A stretch of 64,000 nucleotides of DNA, taken from NCBI RefSeq assembly GCF_007558725.1, contig NZ_VLPL01000006.1:228580-292579 (forward strand), in the 5' to 3' direction. Below, piece after piece: positions 35,813 through 45,353 of the stretch; positions within the stretch are counted from its first letter, which is position 1, and the number at the start of each line of letters is the position of its first letter. The position numbers and the translations under genes were made by a program. The notes below the pieces were generated by a model. It had not been told where the DNA came from and searched no databases. It saw only the letters and a list, made by a program, of their open reading frames with translations. The DNA is from Fluviicola chungangensis (GTDB lineage Bacteria; Bacteroidota; Bacteroidia; Flavobacteriales_D; Crocinitomicaceae).

Positions 35813-38389
35813 TTAAGCGAGCATTGCCTCCAGTTTTCCCAATGCTTTCTCTATATTCGCACCTTTTCCCAATACACCTTTCCAAAGATCGCCTTTTTGT
35901 TTTATGCGGTCGAAAATCGTGTGAATGGTAAACTCTTTCGGGTCAAGGCGCGCATTGACTTCCGTCCATTCCAACGGAGTGGAAACCGTTGCTCCGGGTT
36001 TCGGTCGCACACTGTATGCAGCGGCAATGGTTTGCCCCTTGTGGTTTTGAAGGAAATCAATGTAAACCTTATCACTTCGCTTGGAAACAGTCCGTTCGAT
36101 GCTCGTCGTTTCAGGTAATTGCTGTTGAACGGCCGTTGCAAGCAATTCGCCAAAGAGTTTGATCTCATCATAAGTATAGCGCTTTTTTAATGGGACGTAT
36201 ACATGCAGACCTGTTGCACCGCTGGTCTTACAAAAAGTCTCAATTCCAATCTCCATGCAAATATTCCGGATTTTCAGGGCTGTCCGGACCACCTCTTTGA
36301 AACCGATCGCCCCAGGATCCAGGTCCATGATCATGTAATCGGGATAATCCGGTTTGTCGAATGTGCTATGCCACGGATTGATTTCAATGCATCCCAGGTT
36401 TGCCATGTACACTAGCGTAGCTTCATTATCACAAATAAGGTAATCGAGGTATTCCTCATTGGATTTCGAGTATTGTTTTTCCGTACGCACCCATTCCGGA
36501 ATCTGGCCGGTATCCATGTCTTTTTGATAGAACCCGGGCTTGGTAATTCCACCCGGATGCCGGTTCAGTGATTCCGGCCGGTTTTTCAGGTAAGGAAGTA
36601 TCCATTTGCTGATCTTTCGATAGTAATCGATGATTTCTCCTTTGGTTATCCCGCTTTCAGGAAAATAGATCTTATTTTGGTTCGTAACCTTCAGCTTCTT
36701 GCCACCAATCCGAATTTCCTGGTCGTCCTCCTGGTATTTCCTTACCGAAAAAGATGCCTTCTTTCCGGCTTCATCCGGTTGTGTATCGTTATCTATCATA
36801 ATTTCCGATTCTTTTTTATCTGTTCGCAACCCCATAAAAACGGGGACACGTAAATGCTTGTCTTTTGTCCAGTTTGCAAATTCAACATTGCAAACTAACC
36901 GGGGTGTGATCCAGGTCGGTTTTCCCTTTTGCCCGGTCATTTTAGGAGGCGCATCAAAGGGGCTTTTCGATATTTTGAGCTTTTCGAACTGCTGATGCAA
37001 TTCTTCCAGTGTCGCTTCGGTAAATCCTGTACCACAATTACCGATATATACCAGTTTTCCGTGGTCGTGAATCCCTAAAATTAACGATCCGAAAAACTTA
37101 CGGCTGTTTTGCGGTGCTGTATATCCACAAATGACAGCTTCCAGCGACTGACGGGTTTTGATCTTTAACCAGAAATCGGAGCGTACCCCTGAAAAATAAG
37201 CACTGCGGCTATCTTTTGCAATGATTCCCTCATAACCTAATTTGGTGAGGCGTTTCATCAATTGCATTCCTTTTCCTTTGACAACCGGTGAAGGCTGAAC
37301 ATTCGCCAGTTTCACTTTAGCAAAAACAGCTTCGAGTAATTCCCTGCGCTGGGTAAACGGCAGCTCTGTTACCGGGTACCCATTCAGGTACAGGATGTCA
37401 AAAACATAATACCGCAACACTCCTTTCTTTGTAGTGATATAATTCTGCAATAATTGGAAATTACTGATTCCTTTGTTGTCCTCAATCACAATTTCTCCAT
37501 CCAGGATCAGGTCGTCTTCAAATTTTTCCAGTTCGGGAATCAATGCCGCATATTGCTTATTGAAGGAATTACCGTTCCTGGAGACGATTTCCACTTTCCC
37601 CCGATTAATTTTTGTTACGGCCCGATATCCGTCATATTTCGGTTCATACATCCAATCCGGATTGTCCTCATGGGAAGTGGACAGTGTTGCCAGCATAGGC
37701 TTTTTCAACTTTTGCCAGGCTTTTTCAATGTTCGTTTTGGGTATTTCGGGTTCAGCATCCGTTTCCAGGTCCTTGGAAATTGCCGGTTTGTTTTTCTTTT
37801 GAGCCGTCGCTTTTTCTTTTGAGCCGGAAGTTTTCTTTTTGTGAAAGGGCTTTACCGGATCAATGGAAGCAATATTGTAGCTTTTCACTGCATACTCGTC
37901 CGACTTTTTGATCAGCAGCCAGTTTTTGTCCGTTCCGTCATTCATACGTACCAGGGCAAAAGCTCCTTTCAGGTGTTTTCCATTCAAAATAAATTTCAGA
38001 TCCCCCTTATAATACTGATGTAACAACAATTTCTCTGCCGATTTGACGGTGTCCGGTTCCAAAGGAACATACGTACCATTGTCCCAGATTTCAACAATAC
38101 CCGCCCCATAATTTCCTTCGGGGATTTCTCCGAAAAACTTGCCGTACGCAAGCGGATGGTCTTCCACGTGAATCGCGAGACGGCGCTCCCCCGCTTTCAT
38201 TGACGGACCTTTCGGGACTGCCCAACTTTTTAGCACTCCCTCCATTTCCAGGCGGAAATCATAATGTAAATGGGAAGCATCGTGACGCTGAACCACAAAA
38301 GTAAATTTTTCCGATGCTTTTTCTTTTTTACCGGAAGGTTCGGGAGTTTCCCCGAAGTTTCGTTTTTTGCGATAAAGGTTGAGTGCCAT
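35813..38389 (-). CDS. ligD: Multidomain DNA ligase D (NHEJ)
   Basis: ATP-dependent ligase for non-homologous end joining, about 858 residues. Domain order is 3'-phosphoesterase (residues about 30-150, RHDASHLHYDFRLEMEG with the metal-binding His/Asp), ligase (about 230-520, adenylation motif EPKYDGYRAV with Lys near 251), then polymerase/primase (about 560-850, MIMDLDPGAIGFKEV with catalytic Asp residues, and FCKTSGATGLHVYVPL). The ATG gives the usual MALNLYRKKRNF start; a GTG at 38395 overlapping the ku stop would add two residues. It is translationally coupled to ku. Confidence 0.95.
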   Translation of the reverse strand: MALNLYRKKRNFGETPEPSGKKEKASEKFTFVVQRHDASHLHYDFRLEMEGVLKSWAVPKGPSMKAGERRLAIHVEDHPLAYGKFFGEIPEGNYGAGIVEIWDNGTYVPLEPDTVKSAEKLLLHQYYKGDLKFILNGKHLKGAFALVRMNDGTDKNWLLIKKSDEYAVKSYNIASIDPVKPFHKKKTSGSKEKATAQKKNKPAISKDLETDAEPEIPKTNIEKAWQKLKKPMLATLSTSHEDNPDWMYEPKYDGYRAVTKINRGKVEIVSRNGNSFNKQYAALIPELEKFEDDLILDGEIVIEDNKGISNFQLLQNYITTKKGVLRYYVFDILYLNGYPVTELPFTQRRELLEAVFAKVKLANVQPSPVVKGKGMQLMKRLTKLGYEGIIAKDSRSAYFSGVRSDFWLKIKTRQSLEAVICGYTAPQNSRKFFGSLILGIHDHGKLVYIGNCGTGFTEATLEELHQQFEKLKISKSPFDAPPKMTGQKGKPTWITPRLVCNVEFANWTKDKHLRVPVFMGLRTDKKESEIMIDNDTQPDEAGKKASFSVRKYQEDDQEIRIGGKKLKVTNQNKIYFPESGITKGEIIDYYRKISKWILPYLKNRPESLNRHPGGITKPGFYQKDMDTGQIPEWVRTEKQYSKSNEEYLDYLICDNEATLVYMANLGCIEINPWHSTFDKPDYPDYMIMDLDPGAIGFKEVVRTALKIRNICMEIGIETFCKTSGATGLHVYVPLKKRYTYDEIKLFGELLATAVQQQLPETTSIERTVSKRSDKVYIDFLQNHKGQTIAAAYSVRPKPGATVSTPLEWTEVNARLDPKEFTIHTIFDRIKQKGDLWKGVLGKGANIEKALGKLEAMLA

Positions 38390-38391
38390 AA

Positions 38392-39171
38392 TCACGATGC
38401 TTTGGATGATTTACTTTTCTGCAAACTGGCTTTGAGTTGTTCCATCAGGTCTTTCGACTTGCTATGGACTACTTTCAGTGTCGGTACTTTTGATTTTTTG
38501 CCTTTTGCTTTCGCTTGAATGATTTTTAATAATGAAGCTGCATATTCGTCTTTAAATTTATCTATACTGAACGGACTTGTATATTGTTTGATCAACGCCA
38601 GTGCCATTTTCAATTCTGCCGGTTTTACTTCTGAAGCTGCTGGCAGATTCAATTCGTCTGTTTCACGGATTTCCTGTGCAAAACGGATTTTACTTAAAAC
38701 CAACACATTTCCGCGCGGCTTTAAAACAGTCAATGCTTCGGCGGTTCGCAGCACAAATTGTGCAATTCCGACCTTTTTGGATTTCGCCAGGGCTTCCCGC
38801 ATCAGGGCATAAGCTTTCGCACCTGATTTTTCTGGTTCTATGTAATAAGAATTCTCAAAAAAAATGGTATCGATATCGCTTTCATTCACGAAGTGATCTA
38901 CCTGGATAATCTTGCTTTTTTCTGGTGCTGCAGCTTCAAAATCTTCAGGATCCAGCAGCACATACTGTTCTTTAAGCTTGTACGCTTTGGCAATGTGCTC
39001 CCAGGCTACTTCTTTTCCAGTATCTTCATTGATGCGTTTGAATTTGATGTGACTCATATCTCGCGGGTCTACCATATCCAGGTCTAATGAACTTTGCTGG
39101 GTAGCACTGTATAATTTTACAGGAATATTGACCAGTCCAAAACTAATCGCTCCTTTCCAGATTGCTTTCAT
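38392..39171 (-). CDS. ku: Ku protein (NHEJ DNA-end binding)
   Basis: A 259-residue bacterial Ku homodimer subunit that rings DNA ends and recruits LigD. It starts MKAIWKGAISFGLVNIPVKL, the family signature, and contains HIKFKRINEDTGKEV, FENSYYIEPEKSGAKAYALM and a basic C-terminus (IQAKAKGKKSKVP, then LQKSKSSKAS) for LigD and DNA contact. The gap after the isoaspartyl peptidase gene is only 20 bp, and the gene overlaps or abuts ligD, so it appears to be part of the cyanophycin transcript. Confidence 0.95.
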   Translation of the reverse strand: MKAIWKGAISFGLVNIPVKLYSATQQSSLDLDMVDPRDMSHIKFKRINEDTGKEVAWEHIAKAYKLKEQYVLLDPEDFEAAAPEKSKIIQVDHFVNESDIDTIFFENSYYIEPEKSGAKAYALMREALAKSKKVGIAQFVLRTAEALTVLKPRGNVLVLSKIRFAQEIRETDELNLPAASEVKPAELKMALALIKQYTSPFSIDKFKDEYAASLLKIIQAKAKGKKSKVPTLKVVHSKSKDLMEQLKASLQKSKSSKAS

Positions 39172-39191
39172 AATTCAAAAATTACGTTCAT

Positions 39192-40118
39192 TTAAGAATG
39201 TCCATTCACGGGATTATCAGGTCTCAACAGGCTATCCGGCTGGTATATATCTACCACCAATTCTCCCGTATGATCAATTTTTGCCCGGTGCATCCGGTCA
39301 CAGTTGAATGAAAAAGCCACATTTCCATGAATATCAACGCTGATCATTCCTACGTCGCCGTTGATCGGGTTGTCTATATTGCAAATCACCTGATCACATG
39401 CTTCCTGGAGCGGCATTCCCTTCAGTTCCAGTAAGTCGGCCACCCGGTGCGCAATCACATTGATAATGATCAGTTCACCATCGCCTGTACAGGAACAAGC
39501 GCAATGTGCATTTGCGTAACAACCGGCCCCGATCATACAACTGTCTCCTACCCTTCCCGGAAGGCTGTTTGTCAAACCACCCGTTGAAGTCGCGGCAGCC
39601 ATATTTCCGCATGAGTCCAGGGCTACACAGCCAACAGTTCCATGACCATAACTCTTTTCCTCTTTCAGATCATTCAGTTGTCTTTCAACGATAAAGTAAT
39701 CTTCCGGCATCAATTCAAGGCCGTTCAATTTTGCCAATTTCAGTGCACCATATCCTGCCAGGTAAACGTGTTTGGTGTTACTCATTACTTTCCGTGCCAG
39801 GGAAATCGGGTTTTTAACCAGGGTAACCATTGAAACGGCACCTGCGGCAAGGGTATTGCCGTTCATGATCGCCGCGTCCATTTCAACTTTTCCATCGGTA
39901 TTCAGCGCAGAACCCTTGCCGGCATTAAATAAGGGATCGTCTTCCAGGATTCGCACGGTTGCTTCCACCACATCCAGGGCAGAAGCTCCGTTTATCAATA
40001 ATTCGTGTCCACGTGTTATAGCGGTTCTCAACCCTTCCATATAGCCGTCATAGTTGGCTTCAATGAATTCGCTGTTTTGTCCGGCGCCTCCGTGGATCGC
40101 AATGGCAATTCTATTCAT
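39192..40118 (-). CDS. iaaA: Isoaspartyl peptidase/L-asparaginase (Ntn-hydrolase)
   Basis: A 308-residue plant-type asparaginase. It is made as a precursor and cleaved before the nucleophile Thr161 in SYGHGTVGCVALD. Other conserved parts are AIHGGAGQNSE at the N-terminus, NAGKGSALNTDGKVEMDAAI, and STGGLTNSLPGRVGDSCMIG for substrate binding. It hydrolyses beta-aspartyl dipeptides, here presumably beta-Asp-Arg released by cyanophycinase, into Asp and Arg. It overlaps cphB by 8 bp. A Cys-rich patch AHCACSCTG is unusual. Confidence 0.93.
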   Translation of the reverse strand: MNRIAIAIHGGAGQNSEFIEANYDGYMEGLRTAITRGHELLINGASALDVVEATVRILEDDPLFNAGKGSALNTDGKVEMDAAIMNGNTLAAGAVSMVTLVKNPISLARKVMSNTKHVYLAGYGALKLAKLNGLELMPEDYFIVERQLNDLKEEKSYGHGTVGCVALDSCGNMAAATSTGGLTNSLPGRVGDSCMIGAGCYANAHCACSCTGDGELIIINVIAHRVADLLELKGMPLQEACDQVICNIDNPINGDVGMISVDIHGNVAFSFNCDRMHRAKIDHTGELVVDIYQPDSLLRPDNPVNGHS

Positions 40119-40977
40119 CTTCTGAGTGTTTTAAATGTGAGTAACTTAACTTGCTGGTGTGGATATTGAATTCACAATTCCGGACCAGGAGATGCACCCG
40201 GAGATTGTCCACATAGATCGGGTCACCTTTCTCCACGTCATACACGTTGGTTTGTTCCACTTCACGTGCATCAATGATCACGACCATACCGGATCCCAGG
40301 CATTGTGCTTTCTTGCCTTTCCGGATCAACAAGGCCGTATCTTCACCCAATCCGATCCCCATTTGATTGGAATTCGAGATTACAGCGTGTGCGAGTCTTC
40401 CAAAACGACCCCTGCGAATAAAATGCGTATCTATGATGCAATCCTCGATCAGGCCCAGGCCTGAACTAATGCGTAAGTCATAATCGATCAGAGCTTCGTT
40501 CGTACCACCGCTCTGAATCATCAGTTTTGACATGACCATCGCACCGGCGCTGGTACCGGCAACGGTAAATTTCGAGTCGTTCCTGTACCGTTTATATATG
40601 GCATCCGCAATGGGAGAACCCCCGATTATGGTCGCAATCTTGAATTGGTCGCCCCCGGAAAACATCACTGTACTTGCTTTATTCACACGATCCAGGTATT
40701 CCGCGTTCTTTGAATCTGCGATACTCTGGATGTCTAAAAACCCGACATTCGTATAGCCTACTTTGCCGAAGGCTTTCTCGTAACTTGCACGGATTTCCAG
40801 AGGAAAACCGGTTGCGGTCGTGATGACCTCTATGCGGTCATCCAATGATTTGGCAGAGACCAATTCTTTCAATATTTCAAGATGCACAAACTGTTTGTTA
40901 TGCACCGCTATCGGGACCTGATTTTCGCCTTTATCTTCTGCCCCGCCGATAAGTAAAAGTCTGCCTTTGGGTATCAT
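40111..40977 (-). CDS. cphB: Cyanophycinase (peptidase S51)
   Basis: A 288-residue serine exopeptidase that releases beta-Asp-Arg from cyanophycin. The nucleophile Ser143 lies in GTSAGAMVMS. The N-terminus LLLIGGAEDKGEN and DTHFIRRGRFGRL (catalytic His region) match cyanophycinases rather than peptidase E, as do length and context. No signal peptide, so intracellular. It lies 16 bp after cphA, and the next gene overlaps it. Confidence 0.95.
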   Translation of the reverse strand: MIPKGRLLLIGGAEDKGENQVPIAVHNKQFVHLEILKELVSAKSLDDRIEVITTATGFPLEIRASYEKAFGKVGYTNVGFLDIQSIADSKNAEYLDRVNKASTVMFSGGDQFKIATIIGGSPIADAIYKRYRNDSKFTVAGTSAGAMVMSKLMIQSGGTNEALIDYDLRISSGLGLIEDCIIDTHFIRRGRFGRLAHAVISNSNQMGIGLGEDTALLIRKGKKAQCLGSGMVVIIDAREVEQTNVYDVEKGDPIYVDNLRVHLLVRNCEFNIHTSKLSYSHLKHSEDE

Positions 40978-40993
40978 GTGGATTTATTTTTAG

Positions 40994-43624
40994 TTAAGAC
41001 ACTTTGGACATCGAGTAAAGCAATTTATCCTGTAATTTCCGCACCAATTCGATGGAGTGTTTTACATGGTCTGCGCACACGAATATAAAAGCTTCCTGAG
41101 GTGCATTCGTAACTGCAAACTCGATTGCCGCAGCTTCATCTGAGATAACTTCAACCCGCGGTTCCGGTTTCACAGACAAAATTCCCTGCATGATCAGTTC
41201 CGTCATTTCTTCGTTGGTCCTTCCTCTTCCGTCCGTATCATGCCGGATAATGATCTCATCAAAAATACTTGCAGCATATTTCCCGAGGTTGCGGATATCT
41301 CCATCCCGGCGATCACCGGTAGCGCCTATCACACAAATCCTGGAAGCCGCTTCTATTTTTCCAACAAACCCCTTGATGGCTTCAAAACCCGACACGTTAT
41401 GGGCGTAATCAAGCATCAACTGACAATGAGGAAATTCAAAAAGATTCACTCTTCCCGGTGTCAGTTCCGTGGAAGGAATAAACGAGGTTAATGCCGTCCG
41501 GATCACTTCTATACTAAATCCCGAAACAATTCCGGCAGCAATCGAAGGCAAAACATTGGCTATCATAAATTCTGCTTTCCCTCCTAAAGTGATCGGAGCA
41601 TGGTTCACAGCTAGGATCCTGATTACGGTTTCACCTGTTTGAACAACGAAATGACCATCCTGGACAAAAACGGCCATTCCTCCATCATTACAGTGTCTCC
41701 TTATTCGTTCACTCTCTTGATCAAGGCTAAAAAGAATGATCTTGGAAGAAACCGCGTATCGCATGTCATACACCCGGTCATCGTCGGCATTTAACACCGC
41801 ATACCCCTGATCGGAAGTACTTCTCGCTACAACTTCTTTCACCTGTGCATAATCTTCCAGCGTATGGATATCATCGATTCCCAGGTGATCTTCCGTCACG
41901 TTGGTTACAATGCTGACATCACATTCATCAAAGGCCAGACCTGAACGGAGAATTCCTCCGCGGGCGCACTCAAGCACCGCAAAATCCACGATCGGATCTG
42001 ACAGGATCATGCCCGCACTTTTCGGACCACTGCAATCTCCTTCTGCAATTGTGTGTCCGTTAATATAAACTCCTTCGGTGGTCGTATACCCGACATTTTT
42101 ACCCGCATGCTGTGCCATATGAGCTACCAAACGGGTGGTAGTCGTTTTTCCGTTTGTTCCGGTAATTGCCACAATGGGAATCCGTCCGTTGGAATGATCC
42201 GGGAAAAGCATATCCATAAGCGGTTTGGCCACTTCGCGCGGAGTTCCTACGGAAGGATGCGTATGCATGCGGAAACCCGGACCGGCATTTACTTCAATAA
42301 CAGCACCATTTCCTTTTTGAATGGGATCTGCAACATCTTTTGCCATGATATCGATTCCGCAGACATCCAATTGGAACAGGCGGGCAATGCGCTCTGCAAG
42401 GAACACATTGAACGGATGAACACTATCCGTCACATCTGTAGAAGTTCCACCCGTCGAAAGATTGGCCGTTTTTTTCAGCATTACCTCTTTTCCTAAGGGC
42501 GGAATATCGTCCAAACTCAAACCGGCATCCTTCAAAAGCGCTTTGGTATGATAATCGATCTTAATTTTCGTCAGCACTTTTTCGTGTCCCGATCCCCGGT
42601 TCGGATGTGCATTCTCTTTCGCTATCAGTTCGCGGATAGTCAATTGTCCGTCTCCCCATACACAGGCAGGAGTGCGCTTCGCAACTGCAATGAGTTTATA
42701 ATTGATCACCAGGAACCGGTAGTCCGCCCCTTCCACGTATTCTTCAATGATAATTTTATCCGAAGTCTTCCACGCCTGGTTCGCTGCTTTCAGGGCAACT
42801 TCTTTGTTCCGGATATTGGCCGTGATCCCGCGTCCATGATTCCCGTCGATCGGTTTGATAACCCAGGGAAAAGAAACTTCCTCTATCGCTCTTTCCAATT
42901 CTTTTTTATCGCTCACAGCGACACCTTTCGGAACTGAGATTCCTGCTTTGTCGAGCAGATTTTTCGTGAACCACTTACAGGCAACCGATTCTACTGCCAG
43001 GTTATTGGTTGTTCCCATTACGGTCGCTCGAAAAACCTGTTGATTTCGCCCATAACCAAGCATATACAATGAGTGATCATCCAGCCTTGTAACCGGAATA
43101 TTCCTGCGTACTGCTTCATCCAAAATAGTTTGGGTACTTGGTCCGGGCATTTCATCCTCCCAAATCTCTTTTAACGTTTGTATCGTCTGTTTCACATCAA
43201 ACGGTCTTTTTTCCGAGATCGCTTCTACGAATGCTACAGCCGCTTTTCCGGCATAAATTCCAGCTTCTTCGGACCAATAAGAAAAAACTACTTTATAAAC
43301 TCCCGGCTCTCCTGTAGATCGCGTTCTTCCATAGCCGCAATCCATCCCTGCGAGTACCTGGAATTCCAGGGCAACGTGTTCGATGACATGACCGAGCCAG
43401 GTTCCCTGCTGCATTCTTTCGCAAAAACCGCCCGCTTTTCCTTCCGAACACCGGTGTTCGTGCAAGGACGGCAAAGCTTTCATCATTCGTTCATAAAACT
43501 TCGGAATTTTATTGGTCGGGAGTTCTTCATACTTCCCCAGATCCAATTTCATTACGATGAGCTTCTGCCTGTAATTCGACCAGTAATTAGGTCCTCGCAT
43601 TACTTGAATATTCTTAATTTCCAT
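40994..43624 (-). CDS. cphA: Cyanophycin synthetase
   Basis: An 876-residue enzyme that makes the Asp-Arg polymer cyanophycin with ATP. Regions in order: N-terminal domain (1-160, with HEHRCSEGKAGGFCERMQQG), ATP-grasp (about 215-475, SFPWVIKPIDGNHGRGITAN and EVNAGPGFRMHTHPS), then the Mur ligase-like part with Walker A ITGTNGKTTTTRLVAHM (about 490) and NVTEDHLGIDDI. This is the CphA1 layout. It is the first gene of an operon cphA-cphB-iaaA-ku-ligD and has a stress-type promoter 90-145 bp upstream. Confidence 0.96.
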   Translation of the reverse strand: MEIKNIQVMRGPNYWSNYRQKLIVMKLDLGKYEELPTNKIPKFYERMMKALPSLHEHRCSEGKAGGFCERMQQGTWLGHVIEHVALEFQVLAGMDCGYGRTRSTGEPGVYKVVFSYWSEEAGIYAGKAAVAFVEAISEKRPFDVKQTIQTLKEIWEDEMPGPSTQTILDEAVRRNIPVTRLDDHSLYMLGYGRNQQVFRATVMGTTNNLAVESVACKWFTKNLLDKAGISVPKGVAVSDKKELERAIEEVSFPWVIKPIDGNHGRGITANIRNKEVALKAANQAWKTSDKIIIEEYVEGADYRFLVINYKLIAVAKRTPACVWGDGQLTIRELIAKENAHPNRGSGHEKVLTKIKIDYHTKALLKDAGLSLDDIPPLGKEVMLKKTANLSTGGTSTDVTDSVHPFNVFLAERIARLFQLDVCGIDIMAKDVADPIQKGNGAVIEVNAGPGFRMHTHPSVGTPREVAKPLMDMLFPDHSNGRIPIVAITGTNGKTTTTRLVAHMAQHAGKNVGYTTTEGVYINGHTIAEGDCSGPKSAGMILSDPIVDFAVLECARGGILRSGLAFDECDVSIVTNVTEDHLGIDDIHTLEDYAQVKEVVARSTSDQGYAVLNADDDRVYDMRYAVSSKIILFSLDQESERIRRHCNDGGMAVFVQDGHFVVQTGETVIRILAVNHAPITLGGKAEFMIANVLPSIAAGIVSGFSIEVIRTALTSFIPSTELTPGRVNLFEFPHCQLMLDYAHNVSGFEAIKGFVGKIEAASRICVIGATGDRRDGDIRNLGKYAASIFDEIIIRHDTDGRGRTNEEMTELIMQGILSVKPEPRVEVISDEAAAIEFAVTNAPQEAFIFVCADHVKHSIELVRKLQDKLLYSMSKVS

Positions 43625-43714
43625 GATTTATGAATTAAATAGTGTGCCTGTTGCTTCCGGGCTGAAAAAACCAGCAATAAACGACTGAATTTCAATCCCC
43701 ATAAGCCTCTCAGG

Positions 43715-43770
43715 TAAAAATAGGGCGGTATTGAAACTGCTTACTTACACAATTATGCGGTCGATTTACA
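43715..43770 (-). promoter_or_regulatory. Stress-island promoter (cyanophycin-NHEJ operon)
   Basis: On the minus strand TGTAAA (43765-43770) and TGTAAG (43744-43749) lie 21 bp apart, followed after 22 bp by ATTTTTA (43715-43721, preceded by T so TATTTTTA). The distal box is extended as TTTATGTAAATC, identical over 12 bp to that of small RNA unit 1. Between this and the divergent promoter at 43963 I see no gene. Confidence 0.72.
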
Positions 43771-43962
43771 TAAATCCTATAATTGTGTTTTTTTAAGAAT
43801 GCCTGCTTTACGGCAATCTATTAAAAAAAGCTAAAAATCCCATTTCCACTGCCTCTGATCTTCCCCTGCAAAATCCTTTTACCGAACAAAAGAAACTCCT
43901 GATAAACACAGGCTCTTCACTATGCCGGATATACAATTTACAAAACTTTAAAGTGGGAATAG

Positions 43963-44018
43963 TGCAAATTTTCAAAAATTAAGTGTAACAGGATTTTTTC
44001 CAAAGCTCCTGAATTTTA
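43963..44018 (+). promoter_or_regulatory. Stress-island promoter (DUF4142-PA2169)
   Basis: TGCAAA (43963-43968) and TGTAAC (43984-43989) lie 21 bp apart, followed after 22 bp by AATTTTA (44012-44018). It is back-to-back with the cyanophycin promoter about 190 bp away. The leader that follows holds GGTATGTGGGTGTAAG, which resembles small RNA unit 1. Confidence 0.65.
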
Positions 44019-44091
44019 GTACTCTCACTGATAGCACCTTGCTTGGTATGTGGGTGTAAGAAAAATATGTCTATAACCAAAAAAAATGATC

Positions 44092-44688
44092 ATGAAAAAT
44101 GTAAGATTAACAGCAAGAAGAAGTTTGGCTTATTTAGGAGGTTTAAGTCTGGGCTTGTTTATCATCCATGCGTGTGGAAACAACAATCCGGATGATCCGA
44201 AAGAGATTGCGGAAGAACAAAACGATGAGCGTTTCGATGACCGGAAAGCAGAAAAAGATGCCAATTTCCTGGTAGAGGCTGCAGCAATAAACCTGGAGGA
44301 AATCAAATTGGGAGAATTGGCACAGCAAAAAGGAATGATGGATGATACCAAAGAATTAGGTAAAATGATGGTGAAGGAACACACAGCTGCAATGAAAGAC
44401 CTGAAAAAACTGGCAGACAGTAAATCAATCACCATTCCGGAAGTACTAACAGAAGACGGCCAGGATGCCTACGATGATCTGAACGAAGAAAACGGGAAGG
44501 ATTTCGATAAGGAATACTGCAACATGATGGTCAGAGGACACAAAAGCGCCATTCGTAAGTTTGAAAATGCTTCTTCCAATGCAGAAGACCCGGATATCCG
44601 GAATTGGGCAACCTCCATGATACCGACATTGCGTGCGCACCTGGAGAATTCCAATATCTGCAAGGAGAAATGTAAAGCAATGAAATAG
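44092..44688 (+). CDS. DUF4142 lipoprotein
   Basis: A 198-residue exported protein. The ATG at 44092 (MKNVRLTARR) is preferred to that at 44086. A signal peptide is followed by a lipobox ending at Cys28 (FIIHAC). The DUF4142 four-helix region covers residues about 55-195 (DANFLVEAAAINLEEIKLGE, GKMMVKEHTAAMKDLKKLAD, YCNMMVRGHKSAIRKFENAS). These are ferritin-like bundles tied to stress and metal handling by context only. PA2169-type protein follows after 44 bp, probably in the same operon. Confidence 0.85.
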   Translation: MKNVRLTARRSLAYLGGLSLGLFIIHACGNNNPDDPKEIAEEQNDERFDDRKAEKDANFLVEAAAINLEEIKLGELAQQKGMMDDTKELGKMMVKEHTAAMKDLKKLADSKSITIPEVLTEDGQDAYDDLNEENGKDFDKEYCNMMVRGHKSAIRKFENASSNAEDPDIRNWATSMIPTLRAHLENSNICKEKCKAMK

Positions 44689-44732
44689 GCTGGGCGGGGT
44701 CAAAATTAAATAACTAACATAAAACAAGCAAC

Positions 44733-45197
44733 ATGGCAACAAATAATCAAGAAATCGTAGACTGTTTGAACAACCTGGTACAGATCAATAACGATCGCAT
44801 CCAGGGATATTTAACAGCCTCACAGGAAACAGACCAGGACGATCTGAGAAGTGTTTTTTCGGAAATGATGACAACCAGCCAGGAATGCCGGCGTGAACTG
44901 GTACATGAAATTACCAAATTGGGAGGAACCCCGGTTGAAGGAACTACTGTTTCCGGAAAACTTTACCGCATTTGGATGGATATCAAATCCGCTCTGACCA
45001 GTAAAGACCGAAAAGCCATCCTGAACTCCTGTGAGTTCGGGGAAGATGCCGCGGTAAAAACGTACCAAACAGAGATTGACAGTGACGCTTTAAACGGAAC
45101 CGAATATTTGTTGATCGTAAAAGAACAGTACTCTAAGATCAAATCCGGGCACGACAAGATCAAGCAGCTGCGTGATGCTGCAAATAACGCCGCTTGA
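44733..45197 (+). CDS. PA2169/DUF2383 four-helix-bundle protein
   Basis: A 154-residue cytoplasmic ferritin-like helix bundle of unknown activity. It matches the family with QEIVDCLNNLVQINNDRIQG, MMTTSQECRRELVHEITKLG and ALTSKDRKAILNSCEFGEDA. Pairing with DUF4142 and closeness to YciE and YtxH genes is usual in stress clusters. A strong terminator ends the unit. Confidence 0.88.
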   Translation: MATNNQEIVDCLNNLVQINNDRIQGYLTASQETDQDDLRSVFSEMMTTSQECRRELVHEITKLGGTPVEGTTVSGKLYRIWMDIKSALTSKDRKAILNSCEFGEDAAVKTYQTEIDSDALNGTEYLLIVKEQYSKIKSGHDKIKQLRDAANNAA

Positions 45198-45241
45198 TCG
45201 ATCTACATATACGTGTTTTAACTTTTCTGAAACACTATTCG

Positions 45242-45281
45242 GTAAGGACTATCTTCCAGAAAAGATAGTCCTTACTTTTTT
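45242..45281 (+). terminator. Terminator of DUF4142-PA2169 operon
   Basis: A perfect 14-bp stem, gtaaggactatctt and aagatagtccttac, with a 6-nt loop is followed by six T residues. Confidence 0.92.
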
Positions 45282-45353
45282 GAACTGAGACGAGCAAAAA
45301 AAGTTTATATCACTATTTTTCTTAGTTTTAACCGATCTGTTTCGCTACGCATT

